From Planctomycetia bacterium (GTDB lineage Bacteria > Planctomycetota > Planctomycetia > Pirellulales > Thermoguttaceae): a stretch of DNA of 64,000 nucleotides. Under the pieces are notes generated by a model. The model saw only the letters and a program-made list of their open reading frames with translations. It made no database searches and was not told the DNA's origin. A program made the translations under genes and the position numbers. Shown piece by piece: positions 46,601 through 54,230 of the stretch; within the stretch, counting starts at the first letter, position 1; each line of letters opens with the position of its first letter. The DNA lies in contig JAUNMR010000002.1 in assembly GCA_030537455.1 (NCBI GenBank), positions 1-64,000 of the forward strand, read 5' to 3'.

Positions 46601-46817
46601 TGCGGAAGCTACCAGTCTGCGTCAAGCTATCGCGTTCTACCTGCCGAAAATCGACTTCGATAATGACGGTTACATTCAAAAGTCTGAATTCGTTGTAGGC
46701 TATAATGAGATCAAAGAGGTTGTCGGCAAAATGTTTGCGAATGTTACGACGGTGAACGCCGTTGATAACGGCGGCGGCATGGGGGGCATGGGCGGCTTTG
46801 GACCTCCACCGCGCTAA
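43644..46817 (+). CDS. MacA/HlyD-type efflux adaptor with long EF-hand-bearing C-terminal extension
   Basis: About 1057 residues from the ATG at 43644 (AGGGA upstream; an in-frame GTG at 43623 is less likely). One membrane helix ('IVVFLLIVAVVVGGAFAW', about 25-43) anchors it. Residues of about 55-465 form the usual adaptor: lipoyl-like strands ('VASQVEGTATIIYLIPEGSN', 'VKKGDLLVELDSS'), a long coiled coil, the second lipoyl half ('NCKILAPQDGQVVYA') and the beta-barrel ('MPAKISFDSIPNRVIEGEV'). Ordinary members end near there. A further 590 residues follow: a Gly/Pro-rich stretch, a helical segment, a canonical EF-hand loop DTNGNGILTPTE (about 811), another Gly-rich stretch and a second loop DFDNDGYIQKSE (about 1003). 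It heads the macAB-like operon. Confidence 0.88.
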   Translation: MLKRTKQKEKERANVSMQIRHGGAAKIVVFLLIVAVVVGGAFAWRWKRSHTTKQVNLIFATVERGTFIHEVSGKGSAESAKNVDVASQVEGTATIIYLIPEGSNVKKGDLLVELDSSAIDEKYDSQVVTTNSSRATLNSSRATLRSNEISLEEYVEGTFEQSWMEYANTIFEAEQTRKQNADSARFTEHLLNLNYSTELQYEIDKVAEEKAKNSLEVANLKKNTLLKFTSEKQITSLMSDIETARAKVESDKNSYNINLSRENRLHQQSQNCKILAPQDGQVVYANQDSRRMSESDMIKEGSTVYQRQVLIRLPDKTQMQVKTMINESNISAVKTGMPAKISFDSIPNRVIEGEVVKVNLYPEIVWMSSAKDYVTLVKIKEDVEELRSGLTAQVRIIADEQTDVLMVPVQCVTEYGKKTYCITYTDGKWGYKEVLLGASNEKQVIVLGGLEEGDVVVSGARLYRDNVEFPAPDAPSDFENSEVYQEKLLAAKEEEEKNAEIEAGGLPEGGFPGGGMPGAGFPGGGAPGDGTTGDGSPGRGRPEGGMPNPDMLAGLAEKISSGDIPPEVLANIPPELLAQIQGGSSEQLSDAELEKLRQKEEAAATYNRSITERLERDGKVARIEPFFTRTVMEMQRELLAAISTRTNEVRARIATRQNAISRRQDEIELLQKSASSDDSSADASEQIERLTEEIKTLRGDSDYDVLERVVYDDLIDWELYIHGNDITREALTFLSEDPDYLFNQLFPNSSEVDSVVKLDTEGIEDVADRLEVETDEDWLDSSDSTSASLDSNDRDSMQQYAAFLPLFDLWDTNGNGILTPTEFVIGFFSDRKGFQNTETDDVIDGYFAEYIPGDSDAKEFSLEEAQPIVNRILSERSDADSSRADASRSSRRGGGRGGNRGGMGSMTGMPGGSQGDPIGGSQGGMPGAPQGGNDQDVSSRVAEGAPGGEGNPRMGARPPRGDGAQGNDEGQPPARPEGDNRPIQSLAEATSLRQAIAFYLPKIDFDNDGYIQKSEFVVGYNEIKEVVGKMFANVTTVNAVDNGGGMGGMGGFGPPPR

Positions 46818-46951
46818 TGAATAGACTTGTGTCTGGCGCTACGTTCGGCGTGCTGGCTACTTCCTAGCCAGTTCGTCGACGTAGTCGTCGCAGTCTTCTA
46901 TTAACGCGGCGTATTGTCGTTTGTATGAATTAGGGACTAATTTGAGATCTA

Positions 46952-47698
46952 ATGTCAGATAATAAAAAGAATAAGAAGATCGAGCCGTCCCCCAGTTCTT
47001 CTCAAAATTTTTTTGCCGCTAAGCTCACTGGCGTCAAGCGTGAATATGTGCTCAAAGGCGAGACTGTTTACGCTCTGCGTGGCGTCGACTTGGAGGTGCC
47101 CGAGGGCGACTATGTCGCTATTATGGGCGCTTCTGGTTCCGGCAAAAGTACTATGTTGAACCTGTTGGGGTGTCTGGATAGACCGACTCACGGTAAAATA
47201 TGGCTGGGTCATGACGACGTTACCTCGCTTGACGACGATCATCTCTCTGAGATTCGTGCTTCACGTATCGGGTTCGTTTTTCAATCATACAATCTCATCC
47301 AGCAACTTACGGTTATCGAAAATATCGAGGTTCCGCTATTCTACCAAGGTAATGTAGGTCTGCGTTCTCGCAAACGTTGTATTGAATTGGCGAAGATGGT
47401 GGGACTGGCTGAGCGTCTCAACCACCGTCCGTCGCAACTTTCCGGTGGTCAGCAGCAGCGCGTGGCGATTGCACGCAGCCTGGTGAATGATCCGTACTTT
47501 ATCCTGGCAGACGAACCGACGGGAAATTTAGACTCGAAAACGACCGCGGAAATCCTCGAGCTACTCGATAAACTCAGCGCACAAGGTCGTACGATCATCT
47601 TGGTTACGCACGAGGACGACGTCGGCGCGCGTAGTAAACGTATCGTGCGTTTACGCGACGGTTTAGTTGAATCGGATACGCGTCTGAAACCGATTTAG
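46952..47698 (+). CDS. ABC transporter ATPase, MacB/LolD type
   Basis: The 248-residue ATPase has Walker A GASGSGKST, Q-loop 'GFVFQSYNLIQQLTVIENIE', signature 'LSGGQQQRVAIARSL', Walker B 'FILADEPTGNLDS' and switch 'VTHED'. This pattern is the MacB/LolD/FtsE group that powers mechanotransmission rather than ordinary import. It lies between the adaptor gene and the permease gene, 22 bases before an early permease start. With them it forms a tripartite-type exporter. ATPase and permease are separate polypeptides here, unlike fused Escherichia coli MacB. Confidence 0.92.
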   Translation: MSDNKKNKKIEPSPSSSQNFFAAKLTGVKREYVLKGETVYALRGVDLEVPEGDYVAIMGASGSGKSTMLNLLGCLDRPTHGKIWLGHDDVTSLDDDHLSEIRASRIGFVFQSYNLIQQLTVIENIEVPLFYQGNVGLRSRKRCIELAKMVGLAERLNHRPSQLSGGQQQRVAIARSLVNDPYFILADEPTGNLDSKTTAEILELLDKLSAQGRTIILVTHEDDVGARSKRIVRLRDGLVESDTRLKPI

Positions 47699-47810
47699 TC
47701 GTGGCGTAAATTAACAAAACTTGAGTTCGCGCGTCCGCAAACTTAATTCAAATGTCGGGCGTGTAGCGACTTACGTTATTTGCTTTGATAGCATAGGTAA
47801 AACGTACAAG

Positions 47811-49154
47811 ATGAGACACGCGTTTCAAACGTTGCTTTCCGGCGTTAAGAGCCTCTATCTCCACCCGATGCGCTCGCTCCTTACGGTGCTTGGTATTTTT
47901 ATCGGCGTGGCGAGCGTTATTTGGCTTATGGCCATTGGCGAGGGGATCAGTCGTAAAGCACAAGAACAGATCGAGAGTTTAGGCGCTGATAATATTATCG
48001 TGAGCACAATCAAGCCGCCTAACGAGGCGCTCTCCTCCGGAAGCGGCGGTCGTGGTATGCAGATCCCGGAATACGGTCTGACGCGCGCCGATTACGAGCG
48101 ATTGACAGAAACGATTCCAACCATCGTGAACTCTGCGCCGGTAAAGGATTATCAGGAGACGTTTCAGAACGGTCGTTGGAAGGTTGACGGGCGTTTGGTC
48201 GGTTGTACCGCCGCCTATGCTGACGTCGTTAAGATCACGATGTTCGACGGGCGATTCTTTACCGACGAGGAAAACTCCGAAGCGCGCGACTATTGTGTTT
48301 TGGGCTCGGGCGTTGCTCAAACGCTCTTTCCCTATGAGGAGCCGATCGGTAAATTGATTCGCGTCGGCGAGAACTATTATTATCGCGTTATTGGCGTTGC
48401 AAATTCCCGCGCGCCTTCCGCGGCTATCGGTAGCTCATTGAAATCGGAAGACTATTCTTACGACGTCTATATTCCGTTGCAAACAATGCAGACGCGCGTT
48501 GGCGATACCGTCGTGGTGCGAAGAAGCGGTTCTATGGAGGGCGAAACTGTCCAGCTCAAACAGATAACTCTAAAAGTCGGGCAGGTTTCTGACGTTATGC
48601 AGACGTCTGAATTGATTAAGTTGACCATCGAGAAATATCATACAAAGTTCGAGGATTACGGCATTACCGTACCGCTGGAGCTTTTGGAACAAGCCAAAAC
48701 GACGCGTATGATGTTTAACGTCTTCATGGGCTTGATTGCCGGTATTTCGCTAGTGGTCGGCGGTATCGGGATTATGAATATCATGCTGGCGACGGTCACG
48801 GAGCGTACGCGTGAAATTGGTATTCGTCGCGCGCTCGGCGCTAAACGTGGCGATATTGTTCGTCAGTTTCTCATTGAGACGATTGTTTTGTCAGTCGTGG
48901 GCGGTGGTTTGGGCGTTTTAGTCGGTCTGACATGCGCGCCCGTGACAACCTTTGTGATGAATATTCTCAAGAAAACGAATCCCGAACTACTTGCAAGCCT
49001 ACCGTCGATTGTGCAGGAACTTAAACCGATTATTGTCTTTTGGTCCGTGCCGCTTGCGTTTTTGATCTCGATCGTTATCGGCGTGGTTTTTGGCGTTTAT
49101 CCGGCAATTCGCGCCGCTAAGATGGATCCGATCGAAGCGTTGCGTCACGAATAA
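47811..49154 (+). CDS. ABC transporter permease, MacB/FtsX type
   Basis: The protein is about 447 residues from the ATG at 47811 (MRHAFQTLLSGVKSLYLHPM); an upstream TTG at 47721 gives a poor N-terminus. A first helix ('SLLTVLGIFIGVASVIWLMA') is followed by a large periplasmic domain of about 260 residues. Three closing helices contain the FtsX core: 'LVVGGIGIMNIMLATVTERT', 'REIGIRRALGAKRGDIVRQF', and the ending 'GVYPAIRAAKMDPIEALRHE'. This is the MacB-type permease layout. The export substrate is unknown; macrolides, lipoproteins and peptides are precedents in the family. A strong terminator follows. Confidence 0.9.
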   Translation: MRHAFQTLLSGVKSLYLHPMRSLLTVLGIFIGVASVIWLMAIGEGISRKAQEQIESLGADNIIVSTIKPPNEALSSGSGGRGMQIPEYGLTRADYERLTETIPTIVNSAPVKDYQETFQNGRWKVDGRLVGCTAAYADVVKITMFDGRFFTDEENSEARDYCVLGSGVAQTLFPYEEPIGKLIRVGENYYYRVIGVANSRAPSAAIGSSLKSEDYSYDVYIPLQTMQTRVGDTVVVRRSGSMEGETVQLKQITLKVGQVSDVMQTSELIKLTIEKYHTKFEDYGITVPLELLEQAKTTRMMFNVFMGLIAGISLVVGGIGIMNIMLATVTERTREIGIRRALGAKRGDIVRQFLIETIVLSVVGGGLGVLVGLTCAPVTTFVMNILKKTNPELLASLPSIVQELKPIIVFWSVPLAFLISIVIGVVFGVYPAIRAAKMDPIEALRHE

Positions 49155-49192
49155 TCTTAAACGCCCAGGCGACTCGTTCCCATCTGTAAGTT

Positions 49193-49236
49193 AAATACGC
49201 GACTTCAAACGCCACGTTGGAGTCGCGTATTTTTTT
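49193..49236 (+). terminator. Terminator of the exporter operon
   Basis: The arms AAATACGCGACT (49193-49204) and AGTCGCGTATTT (49221-49232) match perfectly and are followed by further T residues. Confidence 0.92.
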
Positions 49237-49455
49237 ACCAGGGTATTTGACAGGGAAATTGTGTCGCGACTAATTGACGTTACAGCGAATAATAGAGAAA
49301 ATATGTCTAACTCGTAAGGGTAGACGTTGTGCCGCTACGTTTTGGATTACAATATTACAGTAGCGTATGACTCTCAGAGAACTCGTGCGGGTTTTGTAGA
49401 GAAGATAGTAATTGTGAATCGTTTTCGGTTCTCATTCAGTAGTAAGGATTTTTAC

Positions 49456-50871
49456 ATGTCAGCGACGACCAATGCGTTGAGCGGGGCGGAATTTTGGATC
49501 GATAAAACAAAAGAACTAGCCGAACCGGATAAGACTGCGTCGCCCGCATTGGCATTGACTGCAGAACAGAGTTCTCAGGCGAGTCTGACCCTGTGCTGGG
49601 GAATCGAACAGTGGCCGCTCTGGCGTCAAGCGGCGAAGGAAATCAAAGATTACGCCTTGGCTCGTCTGGACGAATCTCTGGTTCAGTTTGAAGCCAATTT
49701 AACGCGCAAAGGCGTTCGCGTCTTCTGGGCAAAAGACGCCGAGGAAGCGAACCAAATCGTCCTACAAATCGCCAAAGAGAATAACGTTCGTACCGTTGTT
49801 AAAGCAAAATCTATGGCGTCGGAAGAGATCGCGCTTAATCGTGCGCTACAAGCCAACGGTATTCGAGCTCTTGAAACCGACTTGGGCGAGTACATCGTCC
49901 AACTCCTGGGACAACGTCCGACTCACATCGTAACGCCGGCTACACACCTGAGCGCGGAGGAAATAGGGCGCAAATTTGAAGAGAAACTTGGCGTCCCGTA
50001 TACTGCTGAACACGAAAAACTTACGATGATTGCCCATGACAAATTGCGGCAAGAGTTTGTCAATGCGGATATGGGTATTTCTGGCGCCAACTTTGGTATT
50101 GCCGATACCGGTTCGCTATGTTTGGTCGAAAACGAAGGTAATATCGGTCTTTCAACGACTGCGCCTAGGATTCACGTTGCGCTCATTGGTATTGAAAAGG
50201 TTCTGCCGAGTATTAAATACATTCCGTTGTTCCTGAACATGCTTCCTCGCATGGGGACGGGTCAGAAGTTGACGTCCTATACCCACTTGTTCAATGGACC
50301 GACACAGGGTCGACAGATGAACGTTGTGCTTATTGACAACGGTCGTACGAACGCCTTGGCGTCGCAAAAGAATCGCGGCGTTTTGCGTTGTATTCGTTGT
50401 GGAGTTTGTATGACGCACTGTCCCGTCTACCGTCAGGTCGGCGGTTGGGCGTACGGCTGGGTTTATCCCGGTCCGCTTGGCGCGGTTCTTACGCCTCAGC
50501 TTCTCGGCGTTCAGACCGCCGGCAAGTTGCCTTTTGCTTCCTCGCTTTGTGGCGCTTGCTCCCAGATTTGCCCCGTAAAGGTTGACTTGGCGCATCAGCT
50601 AGTGAGACTGCGCGCACAGGCTATTGAAGCGCGTCCTAAGTCCCCCGCTTACTCATGTTGGGATTCCCTCCTGTGGAAGTCCTACGCTTTCTTTATGGCG
50701 TCGCCCGCTCGATACAAGTTCATGATGGCGTGCCTCAAGTTCAGTGTTTGCGCCTCCAAACTGTTACCAAGACAGCTCCATCCTTGGTTGCTAGGTCGCT
50801 GGACGCGTGGGCGTGAAGTCCCACGTGCGCACGGTACTTTCCGCGATTGGTGGCAGAAGAATCACAACTAG
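49456..50871 (+). CDS. lutB: LutB-like iron-sulfur protein (lactate utilization)
   Basis: The protein is about 471 residues from the ATG at 49456, which has TAAGGA upstream; an in-frame GTG at 49327 is less likely. An N-terminal LUD domain ('VVKAKSMASEEIALNRALQA', 'GITDTG'-like 'GIADTGSLCLVENEGN') precedes two [4Fe-4S] motifs: CIRCGVCMTHCP near residue 312 and CGACSQICPV about 55 residues later. This is the LutB subunit of the LutABC complex that oxidises L-lactate to pyruvate. No LutA or LutC gene is adjacent, which is unusual. The C-terminus contains the family's hydrophobic helix ('SYAFFMASPARYKFMMACLK'). Confidence 0.88.
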   Translation: MSATTNALSGAEFWIDKTKELAEPDKTASPALALTAEQSSQASLTLCWGIEQWPLWRQAAKEIKDYALARLDESLVQFEANLTRKGVRVFWAKDAEEANQIVLQIAKENNVRTVVKAKSMASEEIALNRALQANGIRALETDLGEYIVQLLGQRPTHIVTPATHLSAEEIGRKFEEKLGVPYTAEHEKLTMIAHDKLRQEFVNADMGISGANFGIADTGSLCLVENEGNIGLSTTAPRIHVALIGIEKVLPSIKYIPLFLNMLPRMGTGQKLTSYTHLFNGPTQGRQMNVVLIDNGRTNALASQKNRGVLRCIRCGVCMTHCPVYRQVGGWAYGWVYPGPLGAVLTPQLLGVQTAGKLPFASSLCGACSQICPVKVDLAHQLVRLRAQAIEARPKSPAYSCWDSLLWKSYAFFMASPARYKFMMACLKFSVCASKLLPRQLHPWLLGRWTRGREVPRAHGTFRDWWQKNHN

Positions 50872-50941
50872 TCTTCTAGCGTTCTACTTGTTGTGGATAT
50901 TGCCTGCGTCGCTGTGACCCTTTAAGTTAGCTGGTACGACG

Positions 50942-52078
50942 ATGGATTTTCGCGGAATTTTACTTATTTGTTGCTCTTTACCACTTTTGGCGTTTGCCAC
51001 GATTGCATTGGAGTTTTTGCGTCGACGCCCAACTGGTATTGATTCTGCGATGCTTTCGATGTGCAAGTCTCGTGTGGACGCTTGGTGGCTCCTCTTTGGC
51101 TCGCTAACCTGTGCTTTACTTCTCGGTACAGTGACGACGACCCTTTTTTTCGGCGCGCTTTCATTCTGGGCGCTCCGAGAGTATATTACACTGACCCCGA
51201 CGCGTCCTGCCGATCATAAGACGCTCGTTGGGGTCTTTTTTGTCCTAACGCCATTACAGTTCATCCTAGTGGGAATCAATCCCAGTTGGTTTTTGGAAAA
51301 ATTCCATCTGGAATCTTACTTTGTCTATTCGGCGCTGATTCCTTCTTTAGCGTTTCTCATTTTACCGGCGACAGTCGCAGTCTCTGGCGATCCGAAGTTC
51401 TTTCTTGAGCGTATCGCCAAGCTTCAAGTCGGCTTGTTGATTTGCGTTTACTCTCTGAGTTTTGCCCCGGCAATGATGACGCTGTCGTTGCCTAACTCCA
51501 GACCGACTAATTCTCTCGATATTAAAGCGGTTAATCTCGAAGACGCCGCGCTCAGACAGTTTGGTGAAACTGTCGTACAGATTGCGACGCCCGAGACCGA
51601 AGGGAACGACGTCGTTGAGAACCTTGCGGAAACGAACCAAAAGGCAACCGCGCATCGAAAGACCAAAGCGCCTAATGTAACGCTTCTTTTTGCTTTTGTC
51701 CTTTTGACGCAAATTAGCGACGTTGCGCAGTTTTTCTGGTCCCTCGCCTTTCCGAAGCGTAAAATTGCGGCAAAAGTCAATTCACGTAAAACATATTACG
51801 GCGTTGCTCTTGGCGCCTTGACAACGGCGCTCTTTGCCATCGCATTGTGGTACTTCCTGCCTTTTGCTCATTGGCTTCAGGCTGCGTTTGCCGGCGTTAT
51901 TATTGCTATGATGGGGTTTGCCGGCAATATGACGATCAGCGCGATTAAACGTGATCAAAACGTAGACGACTACGGCGCATTGATCGACGGTCACAGCGGC
52001 GTACTCGACCGAATCGATTCCCTTTGCTTTGCCGCGCCGGTTTTCTTCCATTACGTTCGCGTATGCTGTGGCATGTAA
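50942..52078 (+). CDS. cdsA: Phosphatidate cytidylyltransferase
   Basis: The 378-residue membrane protein carries the family signature near its end: 'SAIKRDQNVDDYGALIDGHS' followed by GVLDRIDSL. It makes CDP-diacylglycerol from CTP and phosphatidate, the branch point to phosphatidylglycerol, cardiolipin and phosphatidylethanolamine. At least six membrane helices are visible. A polar cytoplasmic insertion of about 60 residues around positions 180-240 interrupts the helices. Family members with such length occur in Planctomycetota (from memory). It follows lutB by 70 bases. Confidence 0.92.
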   Translation: MDFRGILLICCSLPLLAFATIALEFLRRRPTGIDSAMLSMCKSRVDAWWLLFGSLTCALLLGTVTTTLFFGALSFWALREYITLTPTRPADHKTLVGVFFVLTPLQFILVGINPSWFLEKFHLESYFVYSALIPSLAFLILPATVAVSGDPKFFLERIAKLQVGLLICVYSLSFAPAMMTLSLPNSRPTNSLDIKAVNLEDAALRQFGETVVQIATPETEGNDVVENLAETNQKATAHRKTKAPNVTLLFAFVLLTQISDVAQFFWSLAFPKRKIAAKVNSRKTYYGVALGALTTALFAIALWYFLPFAHWLQAAFAGVIIAMMGFAGNMTISAIKRDQNVDDYGALIDGHSGVLDRIDSLCFAAPVFFHYVRVCCGM

Positions 52079-52087
52079 ATGACTATA

Positions 52088-52132
52088 TATAAAAGAACCG
52101 TCGCTTGCCAAAGTATCGCAAACGACGGTTCT
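52088..52132 (-). terminator. Terminator of the GDPD gene, between convergent genes
   Basis: AGAACCGTCG (52094-52103) and CGACGGTTCT (52123-52132) match perfectly, with an inner TTGC/GCAA stem. On the minus strand the stem runs into TTTTATATA. Confidence 0.75.
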
Positions 52133-52163
52133 GTAAGGAACTGAGAAGCGTTTGGCGCGTGTT

Positions 52164-53816
52164 TTATTCCTTAGCGCTCACGCGTTCCAAGTATTCTGGC
52201 GTAAGTTTATTGAGAACAAATCCGGGAAATTCTTTTGCGACGGACCAATCCTCTGTGAAGTAATTGACCAGCGGGAAGTCGATACCGTCGCGCAGGAGCG
52301 TACGAATCTTCTCTGGATCGTCGGTTCCAAAGAAGTTAATCGTGATTCCAGCGGCTTTGAGTTTAGCAACGTCTTCTTCGTCATAACTCGTGAACTGCAC
52401 GAAGTTGCATTTCATGTCGATAGCGTTTTGAATCATCTGTTTACGCGCTTCGCCTCTAGCGCCGGAAAGAAACGCTATCTTAATTTCAGGACATACGGCT
52501 CTGGCGGCGTTGAGATCTGCGTTATTTTCCACTGCGATTATCGATTGTGCGACACGTCCTTTTTCCACAACGACTTTCGTCGCCGCTTCGGCAACGCCTT
52601 CGCCTGGTTTAATATGGATATTCAGAAGAATATTATCGGGGAGGACGTCGAGCGTTTCTTCAAAGGTCGGAACCTTTGTACCGGTAAATTCGGCGCTGAA
52701 TTTACTACCGGCGTCCAATTCACGGATCTCATTGAAAGTTAAATCTTTGACCGCGCCCTTACCATTGGTCGTGCGATCCACTGTAGGGTCGTGCATAATG
52801 ACTAACCGACCGTCTTTGGTTTTCTGGACGTCGAATTCGATTTGCTGAGCTCCTGCGCGAGCCGCTGCGATGAAGGCGGGCAGGGTGTTTTCCGGTCCGA
52901 GTTTCTGATCGCCACGATGTGCGCACAAACCGCGCGTCGCTAGTCGTGGCGCGGGAAGACTATCTCGCGCATATTGGCGGTATTCCTCGCTCACTTCGTT
53001 TAACTTAAATCCATCCATTTCCGCGGGGACATACCAGTCGGCGCTAAACTTATTCACTAGTGGGAAATCGATTCCGTCACTGAGTAACTGCCGAATTTTA
53101 TCCGGATCGTCAGTTCCAAAGAAGTTGATTTTAATTCCGGCGTCTTTGAGGCGTTTGATCTCTTCTGCGGTGTAGTTGTGCGTCAACTGGATGAAGTCGC
53201 ACTTCCATTCGATCGCGTTCTTAATGTATTGTTCCGGGTTCGGCTTACGCTCCATGCAACAGATTTTAACTTCCGGACAAATCTCACGGAGCGCTTCCAT
53301 GTCTTTTTTACCACAAGCAAAGAACGCTTGGTGAAGTCGGTCTTTCTCTTGGAGTACTTTAAGCGCCGCTACGGCAATTCCTTCGCCTGGTTTGACGTGG
53401 ACGTTAATCCAGATATTTCGCGGTAGCGCGTCGAGAACCTCTTCGAAGGTAGGCGCACAAGGCGCGTCATAGTAGCTACCGGCGAGGTTTTTGACGCCGG
53501 CATTGCGGATCTCTTCGAGGGTAAGATCCTTTACCGCCCCCTTGCCGTTGGTAGTGCGGTCAATAGTAAGATCATGCATGATAACCAGTTGACCGTCTTT
53601 GGTCATTTGAACGTCCAGCTCTACTTGTTGAGCGCCGTGAACGGCGGCGGCAATAAAGGCGGGCACGGTATTCTCCGGACCCGCATCCTGGTCGCCACGA
53701 TGTGCACAAAGACCACGTTCCGGTAAGACGATAGCGTCGTCGGCGAGGACGAACGTCGGCGTCGTCATTAAAGTCAACGCCATAATCGCTAACGCACGTC
53801 TGACTTTTCTTAACAT
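52164..53816 (-). CDS. Secreted protein with two tandem glycerophosphodiester phosphodiesterase domains
   Basis: The protein is about 550 residues from the ATG at 53816, which has AAAGGAACG upstream and a signal peptide ('ALAIMALTLMTTPTFVLADD'). Two complete GDPD domains follow. The first begins 'GLCAHRGDQDAGPENTVPAF' and the second 'GLCAHRGDQKLGPENTLPAF', starting about 255 residues later. Each keeps the catalytic set: HR, E of PENT, ExD ('VELDVQ', 'IEFDVQ'), TKDG and HD ('VIMHDLTIDRT', 'VIMHDPTVDRT'). The enzyme would hydrolyse glycerophosphodiesters outside the cytoplasm, releasing glycerol 3-phosphate and an alcohol. Most GDPD enzymes have one domain; this is an internal duplication. Confidence 0.9.
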   Translation of the reverse strand: MLRKVRRALAIMALTLMTTPTFVLADDAIVLPERGLCAHRGDQDAGPENTVPAFIAAAVHGAQQVELDVQMTKDGQLVIMHDLTIDRTTNGKGAVKDLTLEEIRNAGVKNLAGSYYDAPCAPTFEEVLDALPRNIWINVHVKPGEGIAVAALKVLQEKDRLHQAFFACGKKDMEALREICPEVKICCMERKPNPEQYIKNAIEWKCDFIQLTHNYTAEEIKRLKDAGIKINFFGTDDPDKIRQLLSDGIDFPLVNKFSADWYVPAEMDGFKLNEVSEEYRQYARDSLPAPRLATRGLCAHRGDQKLGPENTLPAFIAAARAGAQQIEFDVQKTKDGRLVIMHDPTVDRTTNGKGAVKDLTFNEIRELDAGSKFSAEFTGTKVPTFEETLDVLPDNILLNIHIKPGEGVAEAATKVVVEKGRVAQSIIAVENNADLNAARAVCPEIKIAFLSGARGEARKQMIQNAIDMKCNFVQFTSYDEEDVAKLKAAGITINFFGTDDPEKIRTLLRDGIDFPLVNYFTEDWSVAKEFPGFVLNKLTPEYLERVSAKE

Positions 53817-54230
53817 AATCGTTCCTTTTAATTCGCAAATGAATGTGAAGAAATAGCTTTTCTCGCGGACGTTTCCACGGCGTATTAGCGCCTGTGGCGT
53901 CGCCTGCTTGTTAGACATTGTAACGAGTTACAGCTCGTAATACAAGTAAAAGGAGCTTGGCGACGACTCATGAAGAATTGTATTTTCTCACAATCACAAG
54001 ATTGACGTGGAAGGTTGAATAAACCATAATCGAACCAAGGTAAGTTTCATAGATTCTTAAATGCCTTCAATGTAGACCAGTGGTCTCGCCTTTGCAACTA
54101 TGGTGAATACCCCAATGATAAAGCGAACAATCTCCTTCTTTTAGAAGGGTGAAACTTTTACTAGTGGGATTCATGATAACAGCGTCGGGTTAAAAACAAA
54201 GATGCACTACTATAGAAACAGGAGCTTGAA
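53817..54230. other. Divergent intergenic region of 414 bases
   Basis: It lies between the GDPD and clan GH-A glycosidase genes. I see a small hairpin (ACGAG/CTCGT near 53931-53945) and a TATAGA near 54212 that could be a weak -10 for the glycosidase gene. No coding sequence is evident. Confidence 0.4.
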
